NCBI RefSeq assembly: GCF_002878395.1
Contig: NC_061118.1
Location: 2,430,310-2,494,309 of the forward strand
Source: Capsicum annuum
Taxonomy: Eukaryota > Streptophyta > Magnoliopsida > Solanales > Solanaceae
Direction of reading: 5' to 3'
DNA length: 64,000 bases
The notes below the pieces were generated by a model that worked only from the letters and a program-made list of their open reading frames with translations, searched no databases and was not told where the DNA came from. Numbering within the stretch: the stretch's first letter is position 1; every line of letters starts with the position of its first letter. This document shows positions 23,042-34,109 of the stretch, one piece after another. Both the position numbers and the translations under genes were made by a program.

Positions 23042-25441
23042 TGTGATGCCCAAAAAAAATTTTCCGTTAAGATCTCGGACGAAAATGTGTTGATTTCTGT
23101 TTTTTATCATGATTAATAATTTTTCTGTGTGGAATTTCTGGATATGCGACCCTTCATCGCATAGAGCATCGAATAAAATTTCCAACGATATGTGGATCAT
23201 CCAAAACGGACACTCAAGCTATGAGTTATGATCATTCCGATCTAACCGTGAATAGTGGTAAACAGTAAATATGCAGGAAAAAAAATACAGAGGCCAGACA
23301 AATTTTAGGGTCAACTTCAAACGATCATAACTCCTTGTACATAATGATCTGAGTGAGCTACTATATATCAACGGAAATCTCTGAAAGTCCTCTTTCCAAT
23401 GAAATTGGTTTCATCCAATTTGGCCACCGAAGCAAAAAGTTATGGTCGATCTACTTCAGCCTATCAAAACAGTCCACCAAAGGACAGATTTGACATTATT
23501 TGATTTTAAGGGTATTTTGGTTATTCCCACTCCAATCCATCCGGATAAACCATGGATTTAAGTCCATTAAGAGCATTCAATAGCTCATTTTTCTCCAAAA
23601 TCTCCTAAGGCTCAAATCCCAACCCTACTACTCTAAATTTCATCCTTCTATGTCTCTTGATTGAACCGTAGAAATTTCAAATTGATTTGGGATTTGAGTT
23701 GATCATGTTAAGGGCTTCGAGAAGCACCCTTTATTTTTGTGAATAAAGTTTTGGAGTTGGAAGTTCATATTCATCTTCCATTTTTAGGTATGTGGGGCTT
23801 TGAACAAGATTATCCTTTCGATCTTGTGCCCGGTATTTTTGTTGAATTACATTGGCATGAGATTTTACATGTTTTACTATGAATTGGAAATATGGTTTTA
23901 TATCTTATATTATTGTCCATGAGCTATGGGATTATGTCGTCCGATATGTGTATGATGTTGAGATGGAATTATGTCAAAAAAGTATTTGATTATGAGAGTA
24001 TGATGATTTAATTTGTTAAGCCTTGATTTATACTATCATTCCACTATTTTCTTATTATGAATTTATAATTGATATTGGAAATTCTATATCCCTACTATGG
24101 GTTGATGTCTCAAGTACCTTTAAATGAGAGTTGGATAGCAAATTGAGAAATGTTGATATTGAAGTTGGAATGAGTCTTGGTATTTTTCGGATGGTTTTGA
24201 TGAGTTAAATTGTTGAAAATATTATGTATTGAGTCTTCGTATCCTTGTCCAAATATCGGGTCGGTTATGGTTCAATGCATTGATACCTTGTTGATGTTGA
24301 GGAAGATTAAAATGTTTTGAGCTAAAATGTGTTGAGTTAGGAATCCACAAATTAATATGATTTGATAAATGAGAAAGAGATTTGATTTGGTCTTTATGAT
24401 AGACCCTTGTGATGTTGTAGTGGATTTCCTAACGCGTTCTGAGATTTTCGGGGAGTAGTACTTAGCACCGAGAGGGAAATTTGGTATTTCCCCAAACCTA
24501 TGTGCCACCGTAGGGTTGTCTGATGATGATATTATTGGCCAGAGAGCCCGATTGTGATTATTCCAATTTTAAGGTCGTAGCCCGATTGTGATTATTCCAA
24601 TTTTAAGGTCGTACTCTCTCGCAAAGAGTATGACGCTCCCGCCAACGGAGATTTCAAACGTTGATATTCCACGTAGCTCACGTGGGGTTGTCGGTTATAG
24701 GAAACTCCCCTGTCTATAATAGTCATGTTTATTGAAATACCGAGTCACTCCGAGTTTTGATGTGGTAAGTCAAGTTGCCTATGATGATCTATAATGATTT
24801 ATGAGGTTTTTCTCCTACATTTCCTATCTAAGATGTTATGAGTTGCATGATTCAATGTCACTTAAGCCAGGTGTGTCATTATGGTTCGTATGTATGTTTT
24901 TACGAAATTTATGATATTATTTATATTTTGCATGCGCCCCCACATACTCAGTACGTATCTTGTGTTGACCCACATATTTCTCTATGGGCTACATTTTTAT
25001 CATGATGTAGGTTCAGGTACTCAGCCGCAGCCGTGACAGTGATATCCGAGTGCCGCATCTACGTTCCTTAAGTGGTGAGTCCTCATGGTTCGAGGACCAA
25101 GTTGCTAGTTTTAGTGCTGTTGTTTTGTGATCCCTTTGGTCTGTTGAGTCAGTTAGGGGTTTGTCCCAATGGCTCGTTGATTTTGTTGTATAGAGGCTAT
25201 TTCAAACTAGTGTATTGTTGGGTTGGGTTGTGTATAGACATTCCATATATGTACAGTCTAATGACATTTCGTGCCATGTGCGATGTGATATGATATGTAC
25301 TTATATCTATATCCTTAGCGTAGCGTGTATGTTGTTGTGTTGGAACCCAAGGGTAGTGTTTTGGCTTAAAGGGTTAGCTTGAGGCAACGTATAGCCTTGG
25401 GCACCGTGTGGCATCTCAGGATGATATTTCGAGGCGTTACA
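23042..25441 (+). repeat. 3' LTR of the gypsy element
   Basis: 2,400 bp with the same ends as the 5' LTR. It carries a tandem duplication of a 34-bp phrase beginning AGCCCGATTGTGATTATTCC (about 24545-24612) and keeps about 40 bp missing from the 5' copy (about 25115-25170). Scattered substitutions separate the two LTRs, so the insertion is not recent. Confidence 0.95.
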
Positions 25442-25446
25442 TAATT

Positions 25447-26630
25447 ATTCTACTGAGGATGAAACACGTAATTGATCATGTAATTACTATGAGGTTAATT
25501 GAAATCATAATTGAACTTACTAATTCATCTTTAATTTTAGTTAAATCAATATAGTTATTTCTAATAATGATTTAATTTTAATTATTTCAAATAAAATTGA
25601 TCAATTAATCATTCTACTTAGTACGAAACACTTAATTGATCATGTAATTACAATGAGATTAATTGAAATCGTAATTTAACTTACTAATTTATCGTTAATT
25701 TTAGTTAAATCAATATAGTTATTTCTAATGATGACATAGTTTGAATCATTTCAAATAAAATTGGTCAATTGATCACTCTACTTAGGACGAACATACTTAG
25801 TTGATCATGTAATTAGCATGAGATTAATTGAAACTGTAATTGAACTTATTAATTCATATTTTATTTTAGTACTCAATTTAGTAATTACTAATAATGGCTT
25901 AATTTTAATCAATAGATGACTAACATGTTACAACAGATGAGTAATCTGTTGGAAATGACCAAACAAATAAAAACATCTGTTGAAAATGACCAAATAGATA
26001 TAGACATCTGTTGCAACAGATGACTCACTTGTTGTAACAACTAATTCATCTATTGAAAATTATCAAACATACATAGACATCTGTTGCAACAGATGACTAA
26101 GTTGTTACAACATATGACTCATCTGTTGAAAATTATTAAATACATAAAATATGTTTTGAAAAATAATTTAAAATACTAAAGTTTAAACGTTTTTTAGGAG
26201 AACTCAAACGTTTTTCACCTTGTCTAATGTCTTCTCTTCAATTTTAATTAAATTAATTTAATTATTATTATTAATTGTTTAATTTGAATCAACAAATGAC
26301 TAACCTGTTATAAGTGTTTGTTGCAATAGATGACTAACTTGTTGCAACAAATAGGTCATCTGTTGAAAAATAATTAAAATACTAGATAACTTAAACATTT
26401 TTAGGAGAACTTAAATGTTTGTCCCATTGTCTTAAAGACCTGTCTTTAATTTTAGGTAAATCAATTTAGTTATTACTAATAATTACTTAATTTGAGTCAA
26501 TAGATAACTAACATGTTGCAAGAGATGATTCATCAGTTGAAAATTATCAAACAGATAGAAAATCTGCTATAACAGATGGATCATCCATTAGAAAGCAATT
26601 AAAGTACTAGAAAACTTAAACGTTTTTACG
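25447..26630. repeat. Continuation of the MULE B satellite and palindrome array
   Basis: Satellite units of 164-165 bp resume at 25447-25900, followed by palindrome blocks at 25905-26150, 26285-26370 and 26500-26580. These are separated by the phrase GGAGAACTCAAACGTTTTT, which also occurs in inverted form in the left arm (about 9210 and 9430). No gene. Confidence 0.8.
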
Positions 26631-27310
26631 AGAACTCAAACATTTGTCCTCTTGATCAGTTTGCATTTGATGTATGATATACTATTTTTGTCTTCTTTAC
26701 CTGTTTCATAAAATTTTTCATATGTTTCACTTATTCGTTGTGCCCCTGTTAATATTTTCTGGAATTTTTTTAGGTCAAATTTTATTCGTATATCACTTGG
26801 ACATTACTGCATAGGTGATTTTGTAAGTATAATTATGATTTTTATTGAATTTCTTATTTGATATATCTGCTACTGCTATAATGGATAGAACTGCAACATG
26901 AATCCAATATATGAGTCATTTGTTGCAACAAGTGAGTAATTTGTTACAACATATGACTAATTTATTGCAACAGATGACCCATATGTTGGATTCATGTTAC
27001 AACACTATAATATGAATCTAACAGATGAATAATCTGTTGCAACAGATTAGTCATATATGTTGCAACAGATTACTCATCTGTTGCAATAGATTAGTCATAT
27101 ATATTGCAACAGATTACTCATCTGTGCAATAGATTACTCATTTGTTGGATTCATGTTACATGTTTTATCCATTGTTGAAAAAACATCAGTAACAGAGACA
27201 TCCAGATGAGAAATTCAACTAAAAATTATAATTTTACTTACTAAAATCACCTAATAAGTAATGCCTACGTGATATACGAATAAAATTTGGCCTAAAAAAT
27301 TTGATCAAGT
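26630..27310. repeat. Inverted module pair in the right arm of MULE B
   Basis: The module at 26769-26890 (GTCAAATTTTATTCGTATATCAC ... CTGCTACTG) is repeated in inverted orientation at 27170-27300, with palindrome copies (26900-27150) between the copies, so the whole stretch can fold on itself. The stretch 26630-26885 as a whole is the inverted counterpart of 8965-9220. No gene is seen; long open frames here come from simple repeats. Confidence 0.7.
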
Positions 27311-28509
27311 AGTAACAGTAGTGGTAACAACAACAATGTTCAACAACAAGAAGATGATGATGCTGAACAAGAAGAGATGATAATGAAGAACAAGATGATG
27401 ATATGAAGAATATGGTGAATAAAGCAACAACAATAATGAACAACAAAAATTGCAAAGAAAGAGAAAACTCCAATAAATGAGAAGAGAGAGAAATGAGCTT
27501 TTTTTTTCCTCCATTTCTAGTTTGTATTAGGTTTTACATTGGATCAAAGTGTAAATTAAAAAACTTGTGGGTTATTTTCAAACTTCTCTTTTATTTTCAA
27601 ACTTTTCTTACTTTCTTAATACTTATAAAAAATAATTATCACCTCCACTCAATTATTAAGACTTGTGTCACCCACAACTCATTTTAATACTCTTTTGTCA
27701 CCTACAATCCAAAGCCTCTGGTAATTTAATAAGAAATAAAAAGATATTTATAAAAAATTACTATCATGTATAATTCAACTACAAAGATCTAAATAAAAAT
27801 ATTATTAAAATAATACATGAGGACAAAACTAATAAATATAAGAAAAAAATAATATGCATGCGTAACCATTTTATTGCATCATAAAATTATCGAAATATCC
27901 TTGGTAGTCATTTAATAAGGAACAAAAAGATATTTATACAAAAATAGTATCATGTATAATTCAATTACAAAGGTCTAAATAAAAATATTATAAAAATAAT
28001 ACATGAGGATAAAACTACTAAATATAAGAAAAAAATAATATGCATGTATAACTATTTTGTTGCACCATAAAAATAAGGACAAAACTAATAAATATACGAA
28101 AAAAGCAATATGCATGTGTAACCATTTTATTGCACCATAAAATTATCGAAATACCTTTGGTAGTCATTTAATAAGCAACAAAAAGATATTTATTAAAAAA
28201 TAGTACCATGTATAATTCAATTACAAAAGTCTAAATAAAAATATTATTAAAATAATACATGAGGACAAAACTAATAAATATAAGAAAAAAATATGCATGT
28301 GTAGCAATTTTATTGCACAATAAAAATGAGGACAAAAGTAATAAATATAAGGACAAAGTCATATGCATGTGTAACCATTTTATTTACTAATATATATAGG
28401 TAAAGGTTGGGGTCATTAAGATTATCAAAATACCCTTGGTAGTCCCCCCAACCTTCACTTATATATGTAGTCAAGTAAATTAATAATAGTAGTAGTAGTA
28501 GTAGTAGTA

Positions 28510-28587
<78 letters not shown>

Positions 28588-28789
28588 ATAGTAATAGTAA
28601 AAAAATTAATAATAGTAATAATAGTATAATAATAATAATATTATAGGTCACTAAAATTATCAAAATATCCTTGGTAGTCACCTCAATCTTCACTTATATA
28701 TTGCAGTAAAGTAGTAGTAATAGTAGTAGTAGTAGTAGTAGTAGTAGCAGTAATAATAATAATAATAGTAATGGTAATAGTAAAAAAAA

Positions 28790-28825
<36 letters not shown>

Positions 28826-29159
28826 TAATAATAATAATATAATAATAATAATAATAATAGAAGTAGTAATAATAGTAATAGTAAAAAAGAAAAATATAAT
28901 AATAATAATAATTTCGCTTATATATAAAGGAATGTGTAACCATTTTATTGCATAATAGAAATGAGGAAAAAACTAATAAATATAAGAAAAAAACCATATG
29001 TATGTGCAACAATTTTATTTACTACTATATAAGGTTGTGGTCACTAAAATTATCGAAATACCCTTAGTAGTCACCCTAATCTTTACTTATATATAATAAT
29101 AATAATAATATTAATAATAATAATAATAATAACAGTAGTAGTAGTAAGAAAAAGTCATA

Positions 29160-29195
<36 letters not shown>

Positions 29196-29485
29196 TAATA
29201 ATAGTAGTAATAGTAATAGTAAAAAAAAGATAACTAAAATTATCAAAATACCCTTGGTAGTCACCTCAACTTTCATTTATATGTAGTAATAAAGTAAAAT
29301 AGTAATAGTAATAATAATAATATAATAATAATTTCTCTTATATATAAGTGAAGGATTGGTGTACCACTAAATAATAATAATATAATAATAAAAATATTAT
29401 GGGTCACTAAAATTACTGAGATATCCTTGGTAGTCATCCTAACCTTCACTTATATATAGTAGTAAAGTAAAGTAATAATAGTAGT

Positions 29486-29822
29486 AGTAGTAGCAGCGGC
29501 GGCAGCGGTGGTCAGTAGCGGTGGTAGTGGTGGTAGTAGCGGTGGTGGTCGTCGTAGCGGCGGTGGTTAGTAGCGGTGGTAGTGGAGGTAGTAGCGGTAG
29601 TGGTCGTGGTAGTGGCGGTGGTGGTGACAGCAGGGGTGGCGGCGGTGGTGACAGCGGCAGTAGTGGCGGGAGTGGCGACGGCGGCGACGACGACAGCGAT
29701 GGTGGTGGTGGCGGTGGTGGCGATGGTGGCGGCGGCGATGGTGGTGGTGGCAGTCATGGTGGTCGTCGTGGTCACGGTGGTCGTAGTGGTCGTAGTAATA
29801 ATAGTAGTAGTAGTAGTAGTAA
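29486..29822. repeat. GC-rich GGT/GGC/GTA trinucleotide island
   Basis: About 340 bp of impure (GGT)n/(GGC)n/(GTA)n with strong strand asymmetry (G-rich on the plus strand), embedded in AT-rich sequence. The long poly-Gly/Val or poly-Thr/Ala frames in all phases follow from the repeat and are not evidence of coding. Confidence 0.9.
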
Positions 29823-29834
29823 AAAAAAGTAATA

Positions 29835-29870
<36 letters not shown>

Positions 29871-29920
29871 TAATAATAATAGTAGTAATAGTAAAAAAAA
29901 TGAATAATATAATAATAATA

Positions 29921-30185
29921 CTTCCTCCATCCCATTTTATGTGTCGCCATTTGTCCGGACATGGAGTTTAAGAAATAAGTAAAGACTTGATGCTTTTTAC
30001 CAAGTTGTCCTTCATTAAAATAATGTACTATTATTTATTTTTAATTAAGTGAGCCCTTATAAGTGGGACAAATAAGGGTGAAAGTGTAATTGTATCTTTA
30101 AATAGTTACCAAATAAGGAAAGGTGACATTCCTTTTGGGACGGACAAAAAAGTAAATAATGACACATAAAATGAGACGGAGGGAG
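29921..30185. mobile_element. Stowaway-type MITE
   Basis: 265 bp with terminal inverted repeats (CTTCCTCCATCCCATTTTAT on the left, CTCCCTCCGTCTCATTTTAT read inward from the right), flanked by TA at 29919-29920 and 30186-30187. TIR sequence and TA target duplication fit Tc1/mariner-derived Stowaway elements. No coding capacity. Confidence 0.9.
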
Positions 30186-30187
30186 TA

Positions 30188-30221
<34 letters not shown>

Positions 30222-31249
30222 TAAATGAAGGATTGGTGAAGCCACAAAAAGACAAATTAGTGGTACACCAATCATTCACTTATATATAAGAGAAATGATA
30301 TTCATTTGAGGTTTTTCTCAGCACCATTTGAGGTTTTGAAAATATATTTCAACAATTAGTGTCAAGTATAAAAAGATTTAATTTTATACTGAAATTTTGA
30401 GACAAACATGCAACGCATCTATATCTATATCTATATCTATAATCTATATCTATATCTATAATCTATTAAAAATGTTAACACCCTTAAAAAAGTGATTTAC
30501 TTTTTGCCCTTCATTAAAACACTCTGTAATAGACAAAATTAATTTTTCACTTTTTTTCTTAATTTATTACTTAACTATTTTCATAATATTGACTCCTAAA
30601 GTATATGGGATAGAACTTTAATAAATATATCAAAAAATATATTTTTCCAAAAATAATTCGACTATTGTGAATTTTTTGGAAAAAAAAATACGTGAAGATA
30701 TGCAACTGTTCCCTAAGTAGAAAAGGACTCCTATTAAGTTTTGGAGTCTTCCATTATTCTCTGCATTTATAAAATTAATATAATATTAATCATTGCATTC
30801 TAACTTATGTTTTGGCTTAACGAAAAAGTCTCTTCCAATTTCTATTTTTGAGGTAAATTAACTTTAATTCATGCTTTTCTTTTTTACGTGGATACTTATG
30901 CAGCTATACGTCATATTTATGTACGAACATTATATTAAATTTATTTTCTTGGTCTTTTGCATATTAATTTTGCTTTTTTTTCTTTTGAGATTATTATATT
31001 GTTTGTTGTAGATTTGCTATTTTTTCTGCTGCTAAATACATGTGATAGATGAATATTCAACCAAACTTTAAGCAATTTTCGTATAAAGGTTAGGTACGAG
31101 TAAACCTATTTTGTCAATTTGATATTTATTTTCATGAATAATACCTAATTTTACAACATAATTAATTTATTATTGGTCCTTAAATTAGAGTACAATTATA
31201 TATAACTAAAATAACATTAAGTTTACAAGAATATTTAACTAAAATTAAG

Positions 31250-32723
31250 GGGATAATACTCACGAAAATATTTGAACTTTGACCGAATTTTCGGTTGAGC
31301 ATACTGAACTTTGCGGGGGTCCTATTACCCCCTTAGACTTTTCTTTTTTGTATTTTAATGGCATATATCTGTTCACTTGGACCATTGCGTGTAAGTCACG
31401 CACATTGGGCTCGTGAAAGTGTTAAAAAAACGTTATAATCCTTCTTTTTTTCGTCAAATAGCCCCTCAATTTTCATTATAAACCTTTATTTTATTTTATT
31501 TTCATTAAAATACTCACATAATCATATATATACACATACTCTTCCATACACACACACTGCCATACACACACATTGACATACACACACTGACCATACACAC
31601 ACTGCCATCGTAAAATGCTAACCATAAACACATACTGCCATCAAAAAATGAACGCACACATTCACATACCGAAGAACACTACACACACAGTGATACACAC
31701 ACTATCGGAGAGAATCGAGAGTAGGGAGAATTGAGATAGAGAGAGAGAATCAAGAGAGACAGTGAGAAATTGAGAGAAGATAAGAGAGGAAAACAGGTCG
31801 ATCCTCAATTTCCCCATCTCATTTTCAATCGAATTCCTTTGACCAATTTGATTTACGATCACCAGAGCACCATCTCCGATCAAATTAACCGTAGTAATCA
31901 AAAAAATCGCAATTGGATGAATTATGATCAATTTCTAAAGGGGTTTTTGACTTACCAGCATTTTCAACGACATTTTTTATTAAAACTTTTTGGAAATTTT
32001 GAATCAAAGTCGGCAAATTATCAACTTCCTTTGAATTCGTCAAATTAGAATTTTGAAATTGAAATCAGTGGGAGTTCTAATAATTGGGGATTTTGCCATA
32101 GAATTATTCCCCGCATCTCCATCTATCAATTTGCGTTGAGAATTTGCGATTTCATCAGAACCTTGCAAGTCACCGAAATTTTGAGCTTTTCCAGCAATAA
32201 ATTTCAAACTTTGCTTCCTGTAAAAAATGCAAGGACGAAATGTATTAAAAATATAGGTTTACAAATCATGTTTACAAACCCAAATATGAAGTTATTAAAA
32301 ACATGGGTTTACAAACCATCGTGAATGAAGAAGAATGGAGAAGAATTTTAAATAAGAATTAATGGAGAAGAATGGAGATGCTGCTACAGACCAAAATGGA
32401 TATACAAACGAAAATGGATGTATTTTAAATGGAGATACAAACCACCCAAATAGATGATACTATTGTTGTGGACCAAAATGGAGAAGAATTAATTTTAAAT
32501 GGAGAAGAAAATAAATAAAAATTAATTTTAAATAAAAAAATATGCGTGTCAATATGAGATTGGCGCGTGTATTACATTTTCTACTCCAGAAATGGATATA
32601 GCATTTTGGGGGAGAATTAATTCTACTTTGAAAAAGTCTAGGGGGTAATAGGCCCCCCGCAATGTTCAGTGTGCTCAACTAAAAATTCGATCAAAGTTTA
32701 GGTATTTTCGTGAGTATTATCCC
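31250..32723. mobile_element. Non-autonomous MULE with about 100-bp terminal inverted repeats
   Basis: Both ends begin GGGATAATACTCACGAAAAT and stay similar for about 100 bp (through CTGAACTTTGCGGGGG and CTATTACCCCC). The flanks are AAAATTAAG (31241-31249) and TAAATTAAG (32724-32732), an 8-of-9 direct match as expected for a Mutator target duplication. The inside holds CACACA and GAGAGA simple repeats and a 92-codon open frame (31770-32048) that resembles no family I know. No transposase. Confidence 0.75.
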
Positions 32724-32798
32724 TAAATTAAGAGTTGTTACTTTTTTATATTATTCTAGTTTCTATTTTGTAAAAATATATGTATCATTTAAAACATA

Positions 32799-33047
32799 CT
32801 CCCTCCATTTAAAAAAGTATGACCTGCTTTGACTTGACACAAAGTTTAAGAAAATAAAGAAGACTTTTGAATCTTGTGACCTTAAATTAAAGTTGTGTCA
32901 AATGTACCAAAATGTCTTTTAGTCTTGTGGTCCTAAATATGTCATGTGAAAAGTTCAAATTAAAGTATTGCAAAAAAAAGAAAGGGATCATTCTTTTTTA
33001 AACAGACTAGAAAGAAAAGTAAGTCATTTTTTTTTAAACGGAGAGAG
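32799..33047. mobile_element. Stowaway-type MITE
   Basis: 249 bp. Left end CTCCCTCCATTTAAAAAAGT, right end read inward CTCTCTCCGTTTAAAAAAAA, flanked by TA at 32797-32798 and 33048-33049. Non-coding. Confidence 0.88.
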
Positions 33048-33597
33048 TATCTTTTACCAATTCAAGTTTTGTATTCAATAACTTGGGATAATCTCTAATC
33101 CCTAATTTCTCATCTCTAATCTCTAATCTATTACTATATCTATGATCTATATCTAAATCTATAATCTATAATTTATATCTATATAATCTATTACTATATC
33201 TATGATCTATATCTAAATCTATAATCTATAATTTATATCTATCTAATATATTAAAAGTGTGACCTTAGTAATAGTGTTTGAACTTTTTATCCTTCATTAG
33301 AATTTTTTGTTTTAGACAAAATCGTTCTTTTACTATTTTTTTAATATTTAAGAGTTGAAAATTAATTAAATATATTTATGGTAAAATATTTACTTATTAG
33401 AAGTCATCAGAATTAATGACAACTAATTCTTTTTTATTAGTTCAAGATTTCTAAATCAACTAAATTTGATTTAAAGAAGATTTGAAAAATTAAATAATAA
33501 ATATAAAAACATTAGATAAAACCTCCGCAATGGATAAAATTATTTAATTTTAAATAATCAAAAGTTACACGTGCAAGGCATGTGCGGCTAAACTAGT

Positions 33598-34109
33598 AGT
33601 CTCATAAACTCGTAATAATAAAAATGGTATGAAAATATTAAAATTAGCTTACGTTTTATAATAATTTAAAAGGTATATGATGAATTCAAAATTAGATAAA
33701 CAATTCAAAAATGTCGTAATGAATTATTGTTTGTATATAATAAAATAAAATAGTCATAAATTTTTTATTTTTTTTTAAGTTACAATAGACCAAGGAAACA
33801 AAAATCAGGGATTAGCGAGAATGAGAAAAAATTGAAGTGAGATAATATGGTGAAATTCACCTTACAAAATCTATTCAGTAACTTTATTAGTGATAGTTAT
33901 GACTATGATTCATAAAATTTGACCTTTAAATTTAGAAAATAACAAAGACTTTACCTTTTTTTTTAATTAAAAATAAAAAGAAAAATTACTTTACTTTCAA
34001 AGAGAATGATTATTATAATATTTTTATAATTGTAGCTAAATTTTGGACTAATATTTTATGGCCACTTAAAATTTCTAATTATAATTATTAAGTTATGTAA
34101 TTTTCTATG
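33598..34109. other. AT-rich interval, nothing recognised
   Basis: Poly-A/T-rich sequence without reading frames, clear repeats or RNA-like structure, leading into the 63-bp minisatellite. Confidence 0.5.

Larger units (their letters stand above)
15698..25441 (+). mobile_element. Complete but inactive Ty3-gypsy retrotransposon (Del/Tekay chromovirus type)
   Basis: A 9,744-bp element in plus orientation with long LTRs, a tRNA-iMet type primer site, one gag-pol frame, a C-terminal chromodomain-like tail and a purine tract. It is flanked by the 5-bp duplication TAATT (15693-15697 and 25442-25446). Both LTRs start TGTGATGCCC and end in TTACA. The site it interrupted is a unit of the MULE B satellite: joining the flanks restores the phrase GGTCAATTAATTATTCTAC, like units elsewhere. 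It is therefore younger than MULE B and its amplification. Lineage assignment rests on gag-pol order, LTR length and the tail sequence, from memory of the family. Confidence 0.95.
7987..27718. mobile_element. MULE B, non-autonomous Mutator-like element split by a gypsy insertion
   Basis: The element is flanked by the perfect 9-bp direct repeat TGGTAATTT (7978-7986 and 27719-27727), the duplication size typical of Mutator elements. Its ends start GAG on both strands and are weakly similar over about 55 bp (GTGAC...TGGTGACA on the left against GTGAC...GGGTGACA read inward from the right). Removing it joins the ...ATAAAATTATCAAAATACTC flank to AATAAGAAATAAAAAG, which matches the neighbouring minisatellite unit at about 27880-27960. 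This is strong evidence for an insertion with these exact borders. Without the gypsy element and its duplication it is about 9.98 kb. It contains inverted repeat arrays, a satellite and a small broken gene, but no transposase. It would depend on another MULE such as MULE C for movement. Confidence 0.8.
27728..30240. repeat. Minisatellite locus with trinucleotide microsatellites
   Basis: Units built round the phrase AAAATTATCGAAATACCCTTGGTAGTCA recur at about 27885, 28140, 28425, 28655, 29045, 29240 and 29410. Early units also share ATATTTATAAAAAATTACTATCATG and CTAAATAAAAATATTATTAAAATAATACATGAGGAC phrases; later units carry (GTA)n, (AAT)n and (ATA)n runs (28484-28620, 28716-28915, 29090-29225, 29295-29400, 29830-29920, 30186-30225). 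A piece of the same unit lies left of MULE B at 7940-7977. No gene; long open frames here are repeat artefacts. Confidence 0.85.
30418..33596 (+). mobile_element. Helitron-like element with nested insertions
   Basis: The candidate 5' end is TC at 30418 after a host A, in an ATCTATATCTATA-rich start. The candidate 3' end is a hairpin (CACGTGC 33568-33574 with GCATGTG 33578-33584), then CTAG at 33593-33596 and a host T. These are the Helitron features: TC start, 3' hairpin, CTRR end, insertion between A and T. It contains a MULE (31250-32723) and a MITE (32799-33047), leaving about 1.4 kb of its own sequence. A second start-like block at 33115-33260 includes an exact 60-bp tandem duplication (33127-33240), so the true element may be only about 33.12-33.60 kb. 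No Rep/helicase gene is present. Confidence 0.45.

Noticed and set aside
28683..29971. Several long open frames coding for poly-Tyr, poly-Ile/Leu, poly-Thr/Ala or poly-Gly/Val proteins
   Set aside because: They are translations of trinucleotide microsatellites in every phase; no start context, domain or non-repetitive part.
31770..32048. 92-codon frame inside the small MULE as a real gene
   Set aside because: No recognised domain, simple-repeat neighbourhood and no promoter or splice context; kept only as possible captured DNA.
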